Below are positions 33,407 to 44,548 of a DNA stretch of 64,000 bases, piece by piece; the stretch's first letter is position 1; each line of letters opens with the position of its first letter. This DNA is from Serripes groenlandicus (taxonomy: Eukaryota; Mollusca; Bivalvia; Cardiida; Cardiidae): the NCBI GenBank assembly GCA_031761405.1, contig JASEVX010000007.1:25508859-25572858 (forward strand). Reading direction: 5' to 3'. Below the pieces are notes generated by a model. That model was not told where the DNA came from, searched no databases, and worked only from the letters and a program-made list of their open reading frames with translations. A program made the position numbers and the translations under genes.

Positions 33407-33846
33407 GCATTTATTAAATTTACACTTTAATATAATTGAGCTGCTTCAAACAAAAAGGACCTTATATGCATAAATTTACATGTAATGTGGTTGCATTGCC
33501 TTCTTGGTATCCAAAGTAACAAGAAATAAGTAATTTAAGTAAGATTTTTTTATTATAGTGACATTATGTAATGTAAAAACATGATATAAAATACAAACAT
33601 ATATATTTTTGAAAACAGTGGAGAAGAAGTCGCCATTGATCTCATCGAATAGTGACAATTTGTTCTGTACAGCTATCTTTCAGAAAATTAGACCATCATT
33701 TTCTTTATTTCCAAATATACAATTTTTGAAAACAGTGCAGGACAAGCCACAATTGCTTGCAGAGAATAAATAGCAATTTGTCTTGCACTCTTTCCCACTA
33801 TATAATAAATTCTTAAGAAATTCATTTTCAAAATTTTGTTTTTTAG

Positions 33847-33903
33847 ATGCAGATGTGATTATGACAGAATTGTTGGAAGACAACAGTTTCGACATTAATA
33901 TTG
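33847..33903 (+). CDS. Small exon of the 7.65-kb element gene
   Basis: 57 nt between TTTTGTTTTTTAG and GTAAGTGTTGG, reading ADVIMTELLEDNSFDINI in phase 1 to 1. Continues in phase into the exon at 34213. Confidence 0.55.
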
Positions 33904-34212
33904 GTAAGTGTTGGTGGTACAAAGAATGCATAAATTTGTATATTTTTACAGAATTAAACACACTAACCTATATATACATGTATTTAAAGCAAATTTAAAT
34001 GTCAATTAATATACTCTGAAAAGCCATATACTGGACTATCTGAAAGCCATTGAAAATTGTGTCTTGCATAACCAAACTCGGTCACTCCGATGCTAGTAAC
34101 TAATTTAAAATGTTTATTTTTTAAACTCTAAAGACTGATGAAATGGTGAAATATTTAGTCTAACAATTTTATTTTTTATTTTTTAAAAATTAATAAAAAT
34201 ACGTGTTTTCAG

Positions 34213-34292
34213 AGGAAATGGTTGAAGCCGTTTCAAACAGTGGAGATCCATGTGTGCCGACAAGTTCCTCCTGTTTGCCTGAACATAATTAA
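34213..34292 (+). CDS. Alternative terminal exon
   Basis: Acceptor ACGTGTTTTCAG; with one carried base it reads EEMVEAVSNSGDPCVPTSSS then a TAA. If used, it ends the protein before the exons at 34806 and 35275, implying alternative ends. Confidence 0.5.
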
Positions 34293-34374
34293 GTATATCA
34301 GGATTTGATATGCACAAGTCCTACTTTTCTCTGTATAATTCTATACTTTAATCTCTAATTACACTGGAACCAGG

Positions 34375-34545
34375 GTCCTGTGTGGTCCAGTGGTTAAGTT
34401 ATAGGACTAAGATGCCCGGTTGGTGGTGCCTAGAGGCAAGGTACCTTAATTCCCAACGCCTACTACTGGTTTTCACCTTGGAAACCCACCTGAAATTGCT
34501 CCAACTGTTAAAACGGTCGTAAAAACACCATTTAAACAAAAGCAC
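34375..34545 (+). repeat. tRNA-derived SINE within the transposon intron
   Basis: GTGTGGTCCAGTGGTTAAG is A-box-like, followed by a body with ACCTTGGAAACCCACC and the ending GGTCGTAAAAACACCATTT, a 3' end common among tRNA-derived SINEs. A younger insertion inside the 7.65-kb element. Confidence 0.6.
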
Positions 34546-34805
34546 TGGAACCAAGTCTAGTTGTCCATTACAACCAGTGTAGGCCAAGATCTTCTTGTAT
34601 AATTATATCCTTATAGACTTGTCAAGGTCTACAGTGTTCCCTATCCATCAGTGTATTCCTCGTAATTTGTCAATGACTGAATAGCAAACAATGCAGACCC
34701 TGATCAGACTGCACAGACATGCAAGCTGACCAGTATAAGTGTATATATTTCAAGTAAAGAATGACACATGATGGATGTTGCTCACACTAATCATTCTATT
34801 GTTAG

Positions 34806-34881
34806 GACCAAGTATCAGGTTGGAGACTTCATTGTTGTCGCCCTGTTAGCTGGAAAGCGTAGCATTAACTATGTGGCTGAG
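34806..34881 (+). CDS. Exon of the 7.65-kb element gene, small barrel-like domain
   Basis: 76 nt from a TTCTATTGTTAG acceptor to GAG|GTACTTG. Reads TKYQVGDFIVVALLAGKRS... to NYVAE. The pattern (hydrophilic, VGDFIVV, K-rich turn, YVAEI) resembles a Tudor/SH3-like strand set. Leaves in phase 0. Confidence 0.6.
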
Positions 34882-35274
34882 GTACTTGTTCAGACCTTAC
34901 TGTTCAGATGTTACTGTTGTTGGTATTTTGTTCAAATTGTTTATTTGTAGACTTTACTGTTGTTCGGTTTCAAGTGTTTCCATGTTTCCTATAGATAATT
35001 TATAAAATTAAATGATCAAATAGTTCATACTGTTAAATTTATATCAGTCCATTTTCGAAAAGCAAAACATTTTTTAAAAAAATAGACTTAAAGATTTATC
35101 ATAACATTTTAACTTGATGAAATATCAAGCCTAGATGGTCATTGAACAAATTTGTCCCGGGATTATTTTAATGTTAAGTGAAAATATCAGTTGTTCTGGT
35201 GTATAGTGTGGTGACCGTTGTGCTCTCTAAGAATTATGTATTGACATTACAATTCTTTGATGAAATACTTTCAG

Positions 35275-35463
35275 ATCAAAGAGATCACAACAGACGAAGA
35301 AGTACTGTTGCAGTACATGCAGGAAGTCGGAGACAATCTATACATGTGGCCATCCAAGACTGATGTTTCACAAGAATCGTTGCAATCTGTCATTAAAAAA
35401 TTGCCATCTCCAAGTTTGGTTGTTTCTAAAAGTTCTTCCAGTCGACAGTTGTTTAAGTTTTAA
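35275..35463 (+). CDS. Last exon of the 7.65-kb element gene
   Basis: Acceptor GAAATACTTTCAG. In phase 0 with the previous exon it reads IKEITTDEEVLLQYMQE... to SSSRQLFKF and stops at 35461. It completes the VGDFIVV...YVAE domain with an LQYM...YMWPSK segment and IKKLPSPS. Confidence 0.65.
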   Translation: MKEITTDEEVLLQYMQEVGDNLYMWPSKTDVSQESLQSVIKKLPSPSLVVSKSSSSRQLFKF

Positions 35464-35994
35464 ACATTTTAGACAATACATATTTGTCAGATAGCTCAAA
35501 TATAGGGCAGGAATACTTATTTAAAATGTATATCTATGTAGATCAATGAATTTTATGGCATAAAAAAGTGTTTGTTTCTAGTTAACCGACAGACACCAAA
35601 CATTATTTTCCGTCTTACTTTTTGTTAGATATCGGGGATATTATTTCTAGTATTTTCAGCGTTCTTTTACTCACATGTATTCGAAATTATTAAAATAAGC
35701 GCAAAAGCATCTTTTTAATATAAACAATGTTTGATGTGAACAGTTTAAGACATAATGGTGCTGTTGAGAAATACTTAAAAATAAAAATATTTAAAAATTA
35801 TTTATGACCTAAAGGTAGAGCTACCTTATTTTTTGGGCCATGTTATCAGAAACAAACAATTATTTATTAGGCCTAATATATAGATATATTATTTATATGT
35901 GAAGTATAATAGTTTGAACTGTTTGATAAGTCAAATGCATATATGTTTAGTCAATTTATAGACATCATTTCAAGAATTTCATACATGTTTAATG

Positions 35995-36380
35995 GAAATG
36001 TCTGTCCAGTTACGTGAACCTACTGAGGGGACTATTATAAATAAATAGTGGAATAATTGTACAATTGACCTTACATAGAATGGAATACTATGGAATATTA
36101 GTGCTATGTTGATAATTTGTTGTTGAAAAAAGGCTTCCACTGAAATTTACGGAATATAATACTATTACTAAAGATTATGAAATTCAATTCTCTAGCGCAT
36201 TATAGAATTTCAGGAGATGAAGATCATAATTTCCTTAATATTAACTTCATCTACCAAAAAACTGTATGCTGGTGATGTTTTTGATTGTTTCTATGTATTT
36301 CAACAGTTTCTTGCCATTTGGCATAAGTTATAGAGTGTTTATGAATAATATGATGTTGTCTGTCCATGTTACGTGACCTC
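35995..36380. repeat. Right subterminal half-palindromes
   Basis: ATGTCTGTCCAGTTACGTGA at 35998 and TTGTCTGTCCATGTTACGTG at 36356 repeat the motif of the left arm near the right end of the 7.65-kb transposon. Confidence 0.75.
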
Positions 36381-36565
36381 CATTAATGGCTGGACACAAA
36401 CCGGAATAAAATTTAACAGACTGAAAAACTTGTCTTTCTATGACCATTTTTGTTGATGGTAAACATCATCTAAACTACAGAAAAGCTGAGATGTACTGAA
36501 TTATCACTTTCATATTTTTGTTCCAGAACTAAATCCTTACTCATTGAGCAAATAATGACCCAAAT

Positions 36566-37290
36566 ATCAAAACTTAAAAACCTTATTATGCTATCATAGG
36601 CAATAGGTATACGTATATATTCATAAAGTTTCGGAAGTCTCTGCCTATAATTGACTGAGACAATCAACGTGGCAAAGAGAGCAAATATCGGATTTTTCAT
36701 TTTTTATGTAATTTCTACTATATTCAATGGCCGTTAGAAGGAAGTGTATACTTCTATAGAAATCAGAATTTAAAAACATTCATATGGTATCATAGACAAT
36801 CGGTATACGTATAAATTCATTAAAGTTTCGAAAGTTTCTGCCTATAATTGACTGAGACAATCAACGTGGAAAAGAGAGCAAATATCGGATTTTTCCTTTT
36901 TTTATCGGAGATTTTCAAATTCTTCTATTTTTCCTTTTTTTAAATGGCCGATAAAAGGGCGTGTAAAGTTTTCTAAATATCAAAACTTAAAAACCTTATC
37001 ATGCTATCATAGGCAATAGGTATACGTATATATTCGTAAAGTTTCGGAATTCTTTGCTTATAATTGACTGAGAAAATCAAGGTGGCAAAGAGAGCAAATA
37101 TCGGAGTTTTCATTTTTTTTCTAATTTCTACTATATTCAATGGCCGTTACAAGGGAGTGTATACTTCTATGGAAATCAAAATTTAAAAACATTGATATGC
37201 TTCCGTAGACAATAGGTATAGGTATGTTTTTATTCCAGTTTCATCAATCTGTCTGTAAAAATGAGTTAGGAAAACAATGTGAAAAATTAG
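36566..37290. repeat. Tandem-like repeat hosting the 7.65-kb transposon
   Basis: Related units share CATAGGCAATAGGTATACGT, AATTGACTGAGACAATCAA, GGCAAAGAGAGCAAATATCG and ATTCAATGGCCGTTA. Four to five copies of about 120-230 bp. The unit at 36904-37040 preserves the uninterrupted target of the transposon. Confidence 0.8.
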
Positions 37291-37309
37291 CCTATTTCCG
37301 ACTTTCTGC

Positions 37310-38110
37310 CGCTTCGGGCCCATCCCACAGCTATACGCAGATTGCTGCCTACAGACTCCAGACGACCAGTTCCCCGTCAGCGCGGGTAGACGGCAGGAGT
37401 AACAGCCACTCTCTTCGCGCAGGGACGCAGGGGACTGCCTTATAGCCGTTTCGGGGCCGGCGCACATTTTCCCCAAGCCATAAGCAGCGCGGCTATACGG
37501 CGGAATATCCCGGGAATCGTACCATTTTAAGGCGCCAAAGTCCGCAGCACTGTTCAGTTAAAGGCGAGACAAACGTCCAAAATGATTTACTTTGACCTTA
37601 GAGTTGTCCATTTTTTAGGTCAAATCCACTTGCATTGACCTAACTCATTTTTAGGCGCCAAAGTATGCACTGTAATATAGCGTGGGCAAGTTTCGCGGGA
37701 ATCGTACCAGACGAACGTTCAAAATGATTTACTTTGACCTTACAGTTGTCCATTTTTCAGGACAAATCCACTTGCATTGACCTAACTCATTTTAGGCGCC
37801 AAAGTATGCACTGTAATATAGCGTGGGCAAGTTTCTCGGAAATCGTACCAGACGAACGTTCAAAATGAATAAACTTGACCTTGGCGTTGTCCATTTTTAA
37901 GTTCAAATCCACTTGCATTCAGTTCTTAGATAGTGTATTGCAGTTATATCCCGGCTTGCTGTTGATTTTAATTAGAATAATTCAAGGAATGGCATGTTAT
38001 ATCACGGCAGTGTTGCTATATCCCGTTGCCATGTAGTGCTATGTGGATGATTAATATTACAAAGTCGTAAGGGATAGTTAACCCTAAATGAACCGCCACA
38101 ACGACTTTTT
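37310..38110. repeat. GC-rich promoter-like repeat unit, copy 3
   Basis: GGCGCACATTTTCCCC, CCCGGGAATCGTACC, TTTTAAGGCGCCAAAG, three 141-bp sub-units (about 37577, 37718, 37858) and the terminal block ending AACGACTTTTT. Interrupted at that T-run by the element at 38111; the rest continues at 39016 (ATACAAATCATCCTCACGC). Confidence 0.8.
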
Positions 38111-39015
38111 AGCTCACCTGAGCTTTGCTCAAGGTGAGTTATTGTGATCGCCTTTTGTCCGTCGTGCGTCGTCCGTCATCTTCTTCTCCTCAGTAACCAG
38201 TGGGTCAATTGGGATGAAACTTCACAGAAAGCATCCTCTCAATGACCTCACCAGATTTCCTTCAAATTTTTGGGATCCATGCAGAATTCTGGTTTCCATG
38301 GCAACGAAATGAAAAAAACTTCAAAATTATTCTTCTCCCAAACTAGTTGGCAGATTTTCAAATAATTTTGTAGAAATGTTCCTTGGATAACCCTCTATCA
38401 GATTCCTTCAAGCCATGTTGATTGGTCGAAAAACATGGCCGCCAGGGAGGGCGGGGCTATTTTGCCTTATATGGCTATAGTGAAAACTTAAAAAATCTTC
38501 TCCTCCGAAAGTGTCAGGCCGATTTTCAAATAATTTTGTAGAAATGTTCCTTGTATGACCCTCTATCAGATTCCTTCAAGCCAATTTGATTGGTCAAAAA
38601 ACATGGCCGCCAGGGGGGCGGGGCTATTTTGACTTATATGGCTATAGTGAAAACTTAAAAAATCTTCTTTTCCAAAGTGTCAGGCCGATTTTCAAATAAT
38701 TTTGTAAAAATGTTCCTTAAGGGACCCACTTTTAGATTCCTTCAAGCCATATTGATTGGTCAAAAAACATGGCCGCCAGGGCGGGCGGGGCTATTTTGCC
38801 TTATATGGCTATTGTGAAAACTTAAAAAATCTTCTTCTCCGAAAGTGTCAGGCAGATTTTCAAATAATTTTGTAGAAATGTTCCTAGGGTGACCCTCTAT
38901 CAGATTCCTTCAAGCCAAGTTGATTGGTCGGAAACTATGGCCGCCAGGGGGCGGGGCTTATATAGCTAAAAAAAAAAATCAGGTGAGCGATTCCAGGGCC
39001 ATCATGGCCCTCTTG
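38111..39015. mobile_element. 905-bp element, AGCTCACCTGAG to CTCTTGT
   Basis: Left end has a hairpin CTCACCTGAGC / GCTCAAGGTGAG. The right end has TCAGGTGAGCGATT and a GGGCCATCATGGCCC palindrome before TCTTGT. The core is about four tandem units of 160-170 bp with ATGGCCGCCAGGG, GGGGCTATTTTGCC and CAGATTCCTTCAAGCC. Inserted at a T-run with an empty counterpart at 28295. Non-coding; Helentron-derived or pearl-like by architecture. Confidence 0.8.
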
Positions 39016-39109
39016 TTTTTATACAAATCATCCTCACGCACAAACGCCTAAAACAGACATTAAATATTGTTCTAGAAGTCTGCCCTCCTGCAAACTAATC
39101 GAAATCGAA

Positions 39110-39340
39110 AGAATACATAGACACGCCACATATGGAATCACTTTTCCCAGGGCCGTTTGTATGGTCTCGGGGAAAAAACGCGTTTTTTTTCAATTTTGTT
39201 CTTTGATCCATGTGCATTGAAACTTTTTTCTAGAGATCTCCCAGACTCCAGACTAGGGCGATCGGTAGAATATATAGACCTGACACATATGGAATCGCTT
39301 TTACGGGGGCCGTATGGTCTCGGGAAAAAACCCGTGTTGG
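39110..39340. repeat. Two copies of a short repeat, CACATATGGAATC type
   Basis: CACATATGGAATCACTTTT... and CACATATGGAATCGCTTTT..., each with GTATGGTCTCGGGRAAAAAA-type sequence, about 165 bp apart. The second runs into the SINE. Confidence 0.7.
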
Positions 39341-39344
39341 AAGA

Positions 39345-39555
39345 CATATATTGTGGAAGACAGCGGTGCAGAGGTAGAGCGTCGGCCTCTCGTATCAAAG
39401 GTCCCTGGTTCGAGTCCCGTGATGAGCGGGTCCTGACTTTGGGATTTGTCCACACAAACGGCGCGAGTACTGGTTAAGTCTCCAGGAAGCAGACATCGAG
39501 AGTGATTAATCTAAGCCAAAGGCTTGTTTCGCAATCGATGTAAAATAAATAAGTT
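39345..39555 (+). repeat. tRNA-derived SINE
   Basis: A box GGTGCAGAGGTAGAGCG and B box GGTTCGAGTCC spaced as in tRNA, then a body with GGCGCGAGTACTGGTTAAG and GTTTCGCAATCGATGTAA, with an AATAAATAAG tail. The open frames on both strands here are artefacts of the SINE. Confidence 0.75.
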
Positions 39556-39559
39556 TAAA

Positions 39560-40830
39560 CTAAACACAATAAAAAAATAACTATAACTACGAGCCCCTGT
39601 GGCTAATCCAGTTGGTCAGCGATAGTCATTATCTGCCCTGCCCTGCCAATGAATTTATATGGCTACGTAGTTGTTCCATTTCATGACTTTCATAAAAAAA
39701 AAAGACCTGTGGTCAAGGAGAACAATCTTGACCCCGATTTGTCGGAATTCATTCCTCCGACAATGAACAATGCAAGGTTAACTTCCCAGCAATATCCCAG
39801 CTTAAAGTCATCTTTGAAAATTATTGAAAAAGATTACTAAAGCAGGCAAAGGGTCCTTTTCCTTTTCAGGATCAATCAAACATTTCGAAAAGTTTTAACT
39901 ATTCAAATTGTCATATTTAAATTTGGACTATGAAAAAGAAAACAATATTTTTTTTTTTTTTTCAAAAATGTGTTCGATGAAAGTGAATGTCTTTACTCAA
40001 TGAGAAAACAAATCAGTTAATTTTACCCCACACAATATGGCTCTAATATTTACAACCTTTTTATAAAAAATAAATGTCAATTCAATTTTATTTTATTCCT
40101 TGGAACTTCGCGCTCTGTGTCACTCTTACGTTTCTAGGGTTTGTTGGTTTTTACCACAACATCTGGGCAGGTTTTCTGTTTCTGTTTTACTGATAAAACA
40201 GTTTCGTTTCTTCAACTTCGGCTTTATTTTATCCGTGACAGTTTTTAGAACGGATTGATCTGATGGCGTTACTTGATCCGTGACGCCTGGGGTTTATTCT
40301 AACTGTAGCAGTGTATTTATGGTAAGTTCTCAAGCAATACCAATTGAAGTCGTTGCAGTGAGATGTAAAAGCTCCAACAAGTATCATGTCTTTCACCGCA
40401 GGTGCACGATCAAGGGCAGACTGTTAGACGATACCATGAGTGTGTGGGCTTACATACACAAACTGGTATTTCCTAATCTGATTACCATTCTCTGGACTAG
40501 TGATACTCTTTGTGACAAATGAAATAGAAATTGGGTCTTTATCCATCTGGTCCATACATGTAGTCGATAGTGATTTTGTCAAATTCTCTGTGTTTACCAA
40601 ATTCTGTATTCGTCGTCATTGCGTGTCTCGAATGAAGCAAAAGAGTCAACGTATGACCCCCACATGTCTGATCTGGTAAGTCGTTAGTGTGTTGGTGATA
40701 TTATATTTATGTGTATTTGCGTTAACGTACACATACAATATTTCCATATTTTTGGCCATGTTGAATATTGGTGTTATCTCTCTGGATATTTCAGACTGAA
40801 TATTAGTACTGATGATCGCCCGATTGTATA
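39560..40830. other. AT-rich stretch without identifiable gene
   Basis: Short open frames only. A piece at 39596-39625 (CTGTGGCTAATCCAGTTGG) faintly resembles a tRNA A box. The stretch may include the decayed left end of the Polinton that follows, but I see no end repeat. Confidence 0.35.
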
Positions 40831-41985
40831 GGGTGTGACAGACAACTGTTATATCAAACATGGATTTTACTCATTAGCAACCAGTCTCTGGCACAATGGT
40901 TACATGGTTGAGAGACTTGTTCCGTATTCAGACAGTGAAACCGACGATGATGATGATTTTCCACCGAAACCAAAAAAGAGAAAACTTGATTCAAACGATG
41001 AACTTGACTTGATACAAAAGAAACCTGTTAAAATGCTAGAAGAAGAGTTTTGCAAGAGCTTTAGCAGTATGTATTTGCCATGTGAATCGTCAGGATACAG
41101 ATGACTGGAGATTGACATGATGCAAAATAAAAATCCGATAGACAACTTCAGAAGAGTGAATCTGAAGACATCCTGCTAGAAGCAGGAATTATCACCAACC
41201 GAGCCTTTATGGGTTAGACGAGTAAAGGATCATACAGACATTCCTCTATGCAAAGGATTATGTTATCAAATGGCATCAACAGTATACTTATGTAAAGTTC
41301 GTCTTTGAACACTGCTGTGTACAGACACTGTAAAGTGATTCATTTGTATAATCATCAAGGGTATTATGATTACATTTCTAGTATAACTGATTTTCTTGGC
41401 TATAGCTACTATTGCAAGTTATGTGATGTTGCATACAACAATCGTGAAAGTCATTCTTGTTCACACAATTGAAAAGCATGCTTTACCATAGGAAAAAGGT
41501 GTATCTTTCGAAAGTGGATAAGAACGAAGCAAAGATTGTAACATATATTTCTATGGTTCAGCATGTTTCCACAATCATAAGATAGTTGGAAAACAAAAGA
41601 AATCCATTTGTCAACTTGTGAAAACTTGTTTGAAATGTGGAGGTCACTATCAAGTGAGAAAACAGGTCCAAGTTTGTAAAGGTATGACAAAATGCCGTTT
41701 CTGTAAAAAATAATCACTGCCTTATCTCATCGTTGTCATATTCAACCTTACAAAAGGATGTTGGATAAGACAGACGATAAAGCCAGTACTACAGTCAAGA
41801 AAAGGCCATTGTTCATATGTTATGATTTTTAATGCAAACAAGATACTGGTGTTCACATCCCCAATTATTGCATTTTCCAGTATGCATCTGACGTATGAAT
41901 CTCTTGATGTTTAATGTTCAACTTGTAGTATATTTGCAGAAGGTAGAGAAGTAGTATTTCAAGGAGAGAATACATAGTCTGAGTT

Positions 41986-42267
41986 TTGCAACTGGCTCTT
42001 TCTGATCAACATAAAGGCATAACAGCTATTGCTCAAAATTTTAAAGGTTATGATGGTGAATTCATTTTGAACCAAGTCATTTTACTTGGAGTGAAACTTC
42101 CCAAGCTAATCATGAATGGTAACAGTATCATGAAACTTGATTTGAATGTGGCTCGTTTGATTGATTCATTTAATTTCATGAGTTTTGCCTTGTCAAATGA
42201 AAATAGGTTACTTTCGCCACAGGGCAAAAACAGATCAGTTCTGGAGTTATGTAAGTTCATGATCTAG
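41986..42267 (+). pseudogene. Polinton family-B DNA polymerase fragment
   Basis: Protein-primed family B polymerases replicate Polinton DNA. This open stretch carries the exonuclease-domain signature with NFKGYDGEFIL and then an IDSFNFM segment, the arrangement seen around ExoII in protein-primed PolB. Upstream (41350-41760) there are remnants of Cys/His clusters in broken frames, consistent with the N-terminal part. The polymerase palm motifs were not found. Confidence 0.75.
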
Positions 42268-42399
42268 TAAAAAGTACTAATGCAGATGATTGCAATAAGG
42301 TATGGAATCCAAAAGGACAAGTTGCTATTAGTTCAAGTAAAGATTCATCCCAACGTCGCTGTTCTATGAAAGCGATACGGTGGATACAAAGCGTGGCTG

Positions 42400-43280
42400 A
42401 TGAGAAACAAGTGGTCGCTTAAATTTAATTGTCCAACGGGGTCTTACTTAACACCATCACATGTAATGGATGTTATTAACGAATTGATACAAAACACGAT
42501 AGGCGATATACTCGCAAACAAAAACGCTTTATTGCGTGTATCATATTCAGAAAAAACAAATCGTCCAAAACTTGGATTAGGTCAAGTTATTAAAACAGGA
42601 GTAAAATTGCATCCATCATTATACCCCCAGATACATAGTATATGGGGGCTATATAGGAGTCACGCGTGTCGGTCCGTTGATCTGTGGACATTTCTTGTGA
42701 ACACTATTTCTCAGCAACCCTTGGTCAGAATTCAATATAGCTTCACAAGAATGATTGATACCAAGCCTAGTTGTGCATATTGTGGGCGTGTTGCACTATA
42801 ATTATTTTCCCCTTGAATTTTTCATACATATGTATATTGTCAGGCACCAGCTGGGGGGTATTCATCACCTTCAATGATATTTCTAGTTGTATTTAAAATT
42901 CAGTGGATCGCTAGAGTTCTGAGTTAAAACAATTTTACCACGGACAAATAGTTTACAAATATTACAGTACAGTGCAAACATTCATGCAGGTTATAATCAT
43001 TTGTTTGTCTATTCAGTTATTGTTGAGCAAACCATCGCTGGTGATACAGTAGCCTTTATACTTCGTGTCGTCCCGTTTATAGCATCTAATTATGTTGAAA
43101 ATGATAATGGTAGCCAACATATCAATCATGAGATAACAAATTTACATTATGTCCCAGTCTGAATTTGATGCAATTCATATCAATATAGCTGGTAATTCTG
43201 GTTATCCTGTTCATTTTGTTATTGACAAGACAATCTTTAAGTTACATTTTAGACAGCTTCACTAGGGATAACCAATACAA
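42400..43280 (+). pseudogene. Polinton minor-capsid-type protein remnant
   Basis: Starts with a CPTGSYLTPSHV segment typical of the N-terminus of a Polinton structural protein, continues after an inserted repeat (42615-42890) with a part containing YVPV and a VTF/LHF-like strand near 43250. Several stops. Assignment to the minor (penton-type) capsid protein is from memory of the family layout. Confidence 0.45.
42615..42890. repeat. Repeat with GGGGGCTATATAGGAGTC, copy 2 of 3
   Basis: TTATACCCCCAGATAC...GTATATGGGGG hairpin, TATAGGAGTCACGCGTGTCG, then a body ending GGGGGTATTCATCACC and GATATTTCTAGTTG. Inserted in the Polinton capsid region. Confidence 0.7.
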
Positions 43281-43589
43281 AATTATTCCTGTATAAAGAG
43301 GTGTAAAACACCAGTATGGGTATGGACTATGTTAATTATTTAAGTCCGCACTCAAAACTATTACACCACAAAACCTTTTAGTCAAATCTGCTTTTAATGC
43401 GTTTAAAGAAGGGGAGATTATTAAACAATGAATAGGTGCAGCTCAAGACAGATTTGTCAGTCTTATGTGTATATTAAATTCAAAATTATATAAACAAATG
43501 GTGATAACTTAGATGCAGATAGTAACATTGCCCCCAATTAACAATTTCCTTCACAGTATGTTTAGCAGTATTTAAACATCGAATTGGTC

Positions 43590-44540
43590 AGCTGTAATAT
43601 GGACCCGTATCCCTACAGAGCATACATTATAAATATTCTGTCATACAATACAGATAGTAAAACCACTCATATAAAAGCTAGTGAACTTTAAGTTAAAGAA
43701 ACGGCGGGGTAATTCGATGCATTAACTCATGATGGTGCCAACGCTAGGCTAATAAAAAGATTGGCTGAAATAACGGATAACAAAAACACAAGAGTCGTGT
43801 GGACGAATCCATCTTTCACCAAGAAAGATATTTACCAAATGGTATTGTAATGTGATTAAGATTCAGTAGGTTTTCTCCTAACTTTTGTCTTACAGGTTAT
43901 GCCGGGTCACCGGCAGCAAAAGTTGATTGAAACTGTTAGTTTCAATGTTAGAAATGTCGAAATATTACCAGTCGTTGCAAATGATTTAAATCAAGTCATT
44001 GCACATCAAAACATGAAAATACAAATTCATAGATTTGAAGTTAAAACGTTTACAATCGGAGTTGGTCTTCAGTCTAAAGTTCAAGATCATTTGATCCAAG
44101 GACACTAGTCGAAACGTATTTTCATTGGCATGGTACGAAATGATCCTTTGAATGGTCTTTATTCACAAAATCCATTCTGTTGTTTACACTTTAATCAGTG
44201 TAAACTAAATGTTTCACGTAACGGGCATAGTTTTCATAACTGACTGTTTGAACATGGCCTCTTTCTTGAGTTGTACATATCGTTACACCAGGCTTCCTCG
44301 GCTATTTATGCAAACAAATCATTTGATATAAATAAAGATTAGTATGAGAGTGGTTATGCATTGTGAGGGTACGATCTGACTCCAGATCAAGGAAGTGAAG
44401 CAGGCCTTACAGGAGTCTTCAGAATTGAACTTCAATTCGAACAAGTACTTGCTAGAGTCATCAACGTTATTGTCTTTGCTGAATTTGACAATCAGATAGA
44501 AATCAACGCCTTCAGAGAAATCATCACAGATAACTGAACA
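43590..44540 (+). pseudogene. Polinton capsid-type protein remnant (F54H12.2-like)
   Basis: Landmarks in order, over several frames: DPYPYRAYI, a DPLNGLY segment, YISLHQAS, ESGYAL, and a C-terminal DLTPDQ... and VIVFAEFDN. This order matches the proteins annotated F54H12.2-like in many invertebrates, which belong to Polinton-type elements. At least four lesions. Confidence 0.55.
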
Positions 44541-44548
44541 TAAAAATC

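Larger units (their letters stand above)
28916..36561 (+). mobile_element. 7.65-kb DNA transposon, GGGTCATTATTTG ends, AAAT duplication
   Basis: Left end GGGTCATTATTTGTTCATTGA and right end TCATTGAGCAAATAATGACCC are inverted over about 21 bp with two mismatches. Flanking AAAT occurs at 28912-28915 and 36562-36565. A related copy of the host repeat at 36949-36990 reads TTTTCTAAATATCAAAAC straight through, the empty site. The inside holds a transposase-type gene with spliced downstream exons and regularly spaced palindromes. A 4-bp AT-rich duplication with GGG ends would suit Sola-like groups, but I cannot confirm the superfamily. Confidence 0.85.

Noticed and set aside
33102..33410. 102-codon minus-strand frame of HLDLAVQLALAV type
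   Set aside because: Shadow of the 18-bp minisatellite; the plus strand has the same strand as the surrounding exons and ends in a normal stop.
39365..39436. Possible tRNA gene on the plus strand
   Set aside because: Good A and B boxes but no closing acceptor stem, and it is followed by a SINE body with a related fragment at 5838.
39138..39477. 105-codon frames on both strands
   Set aside because: Explained by a short duplication and a SINE.
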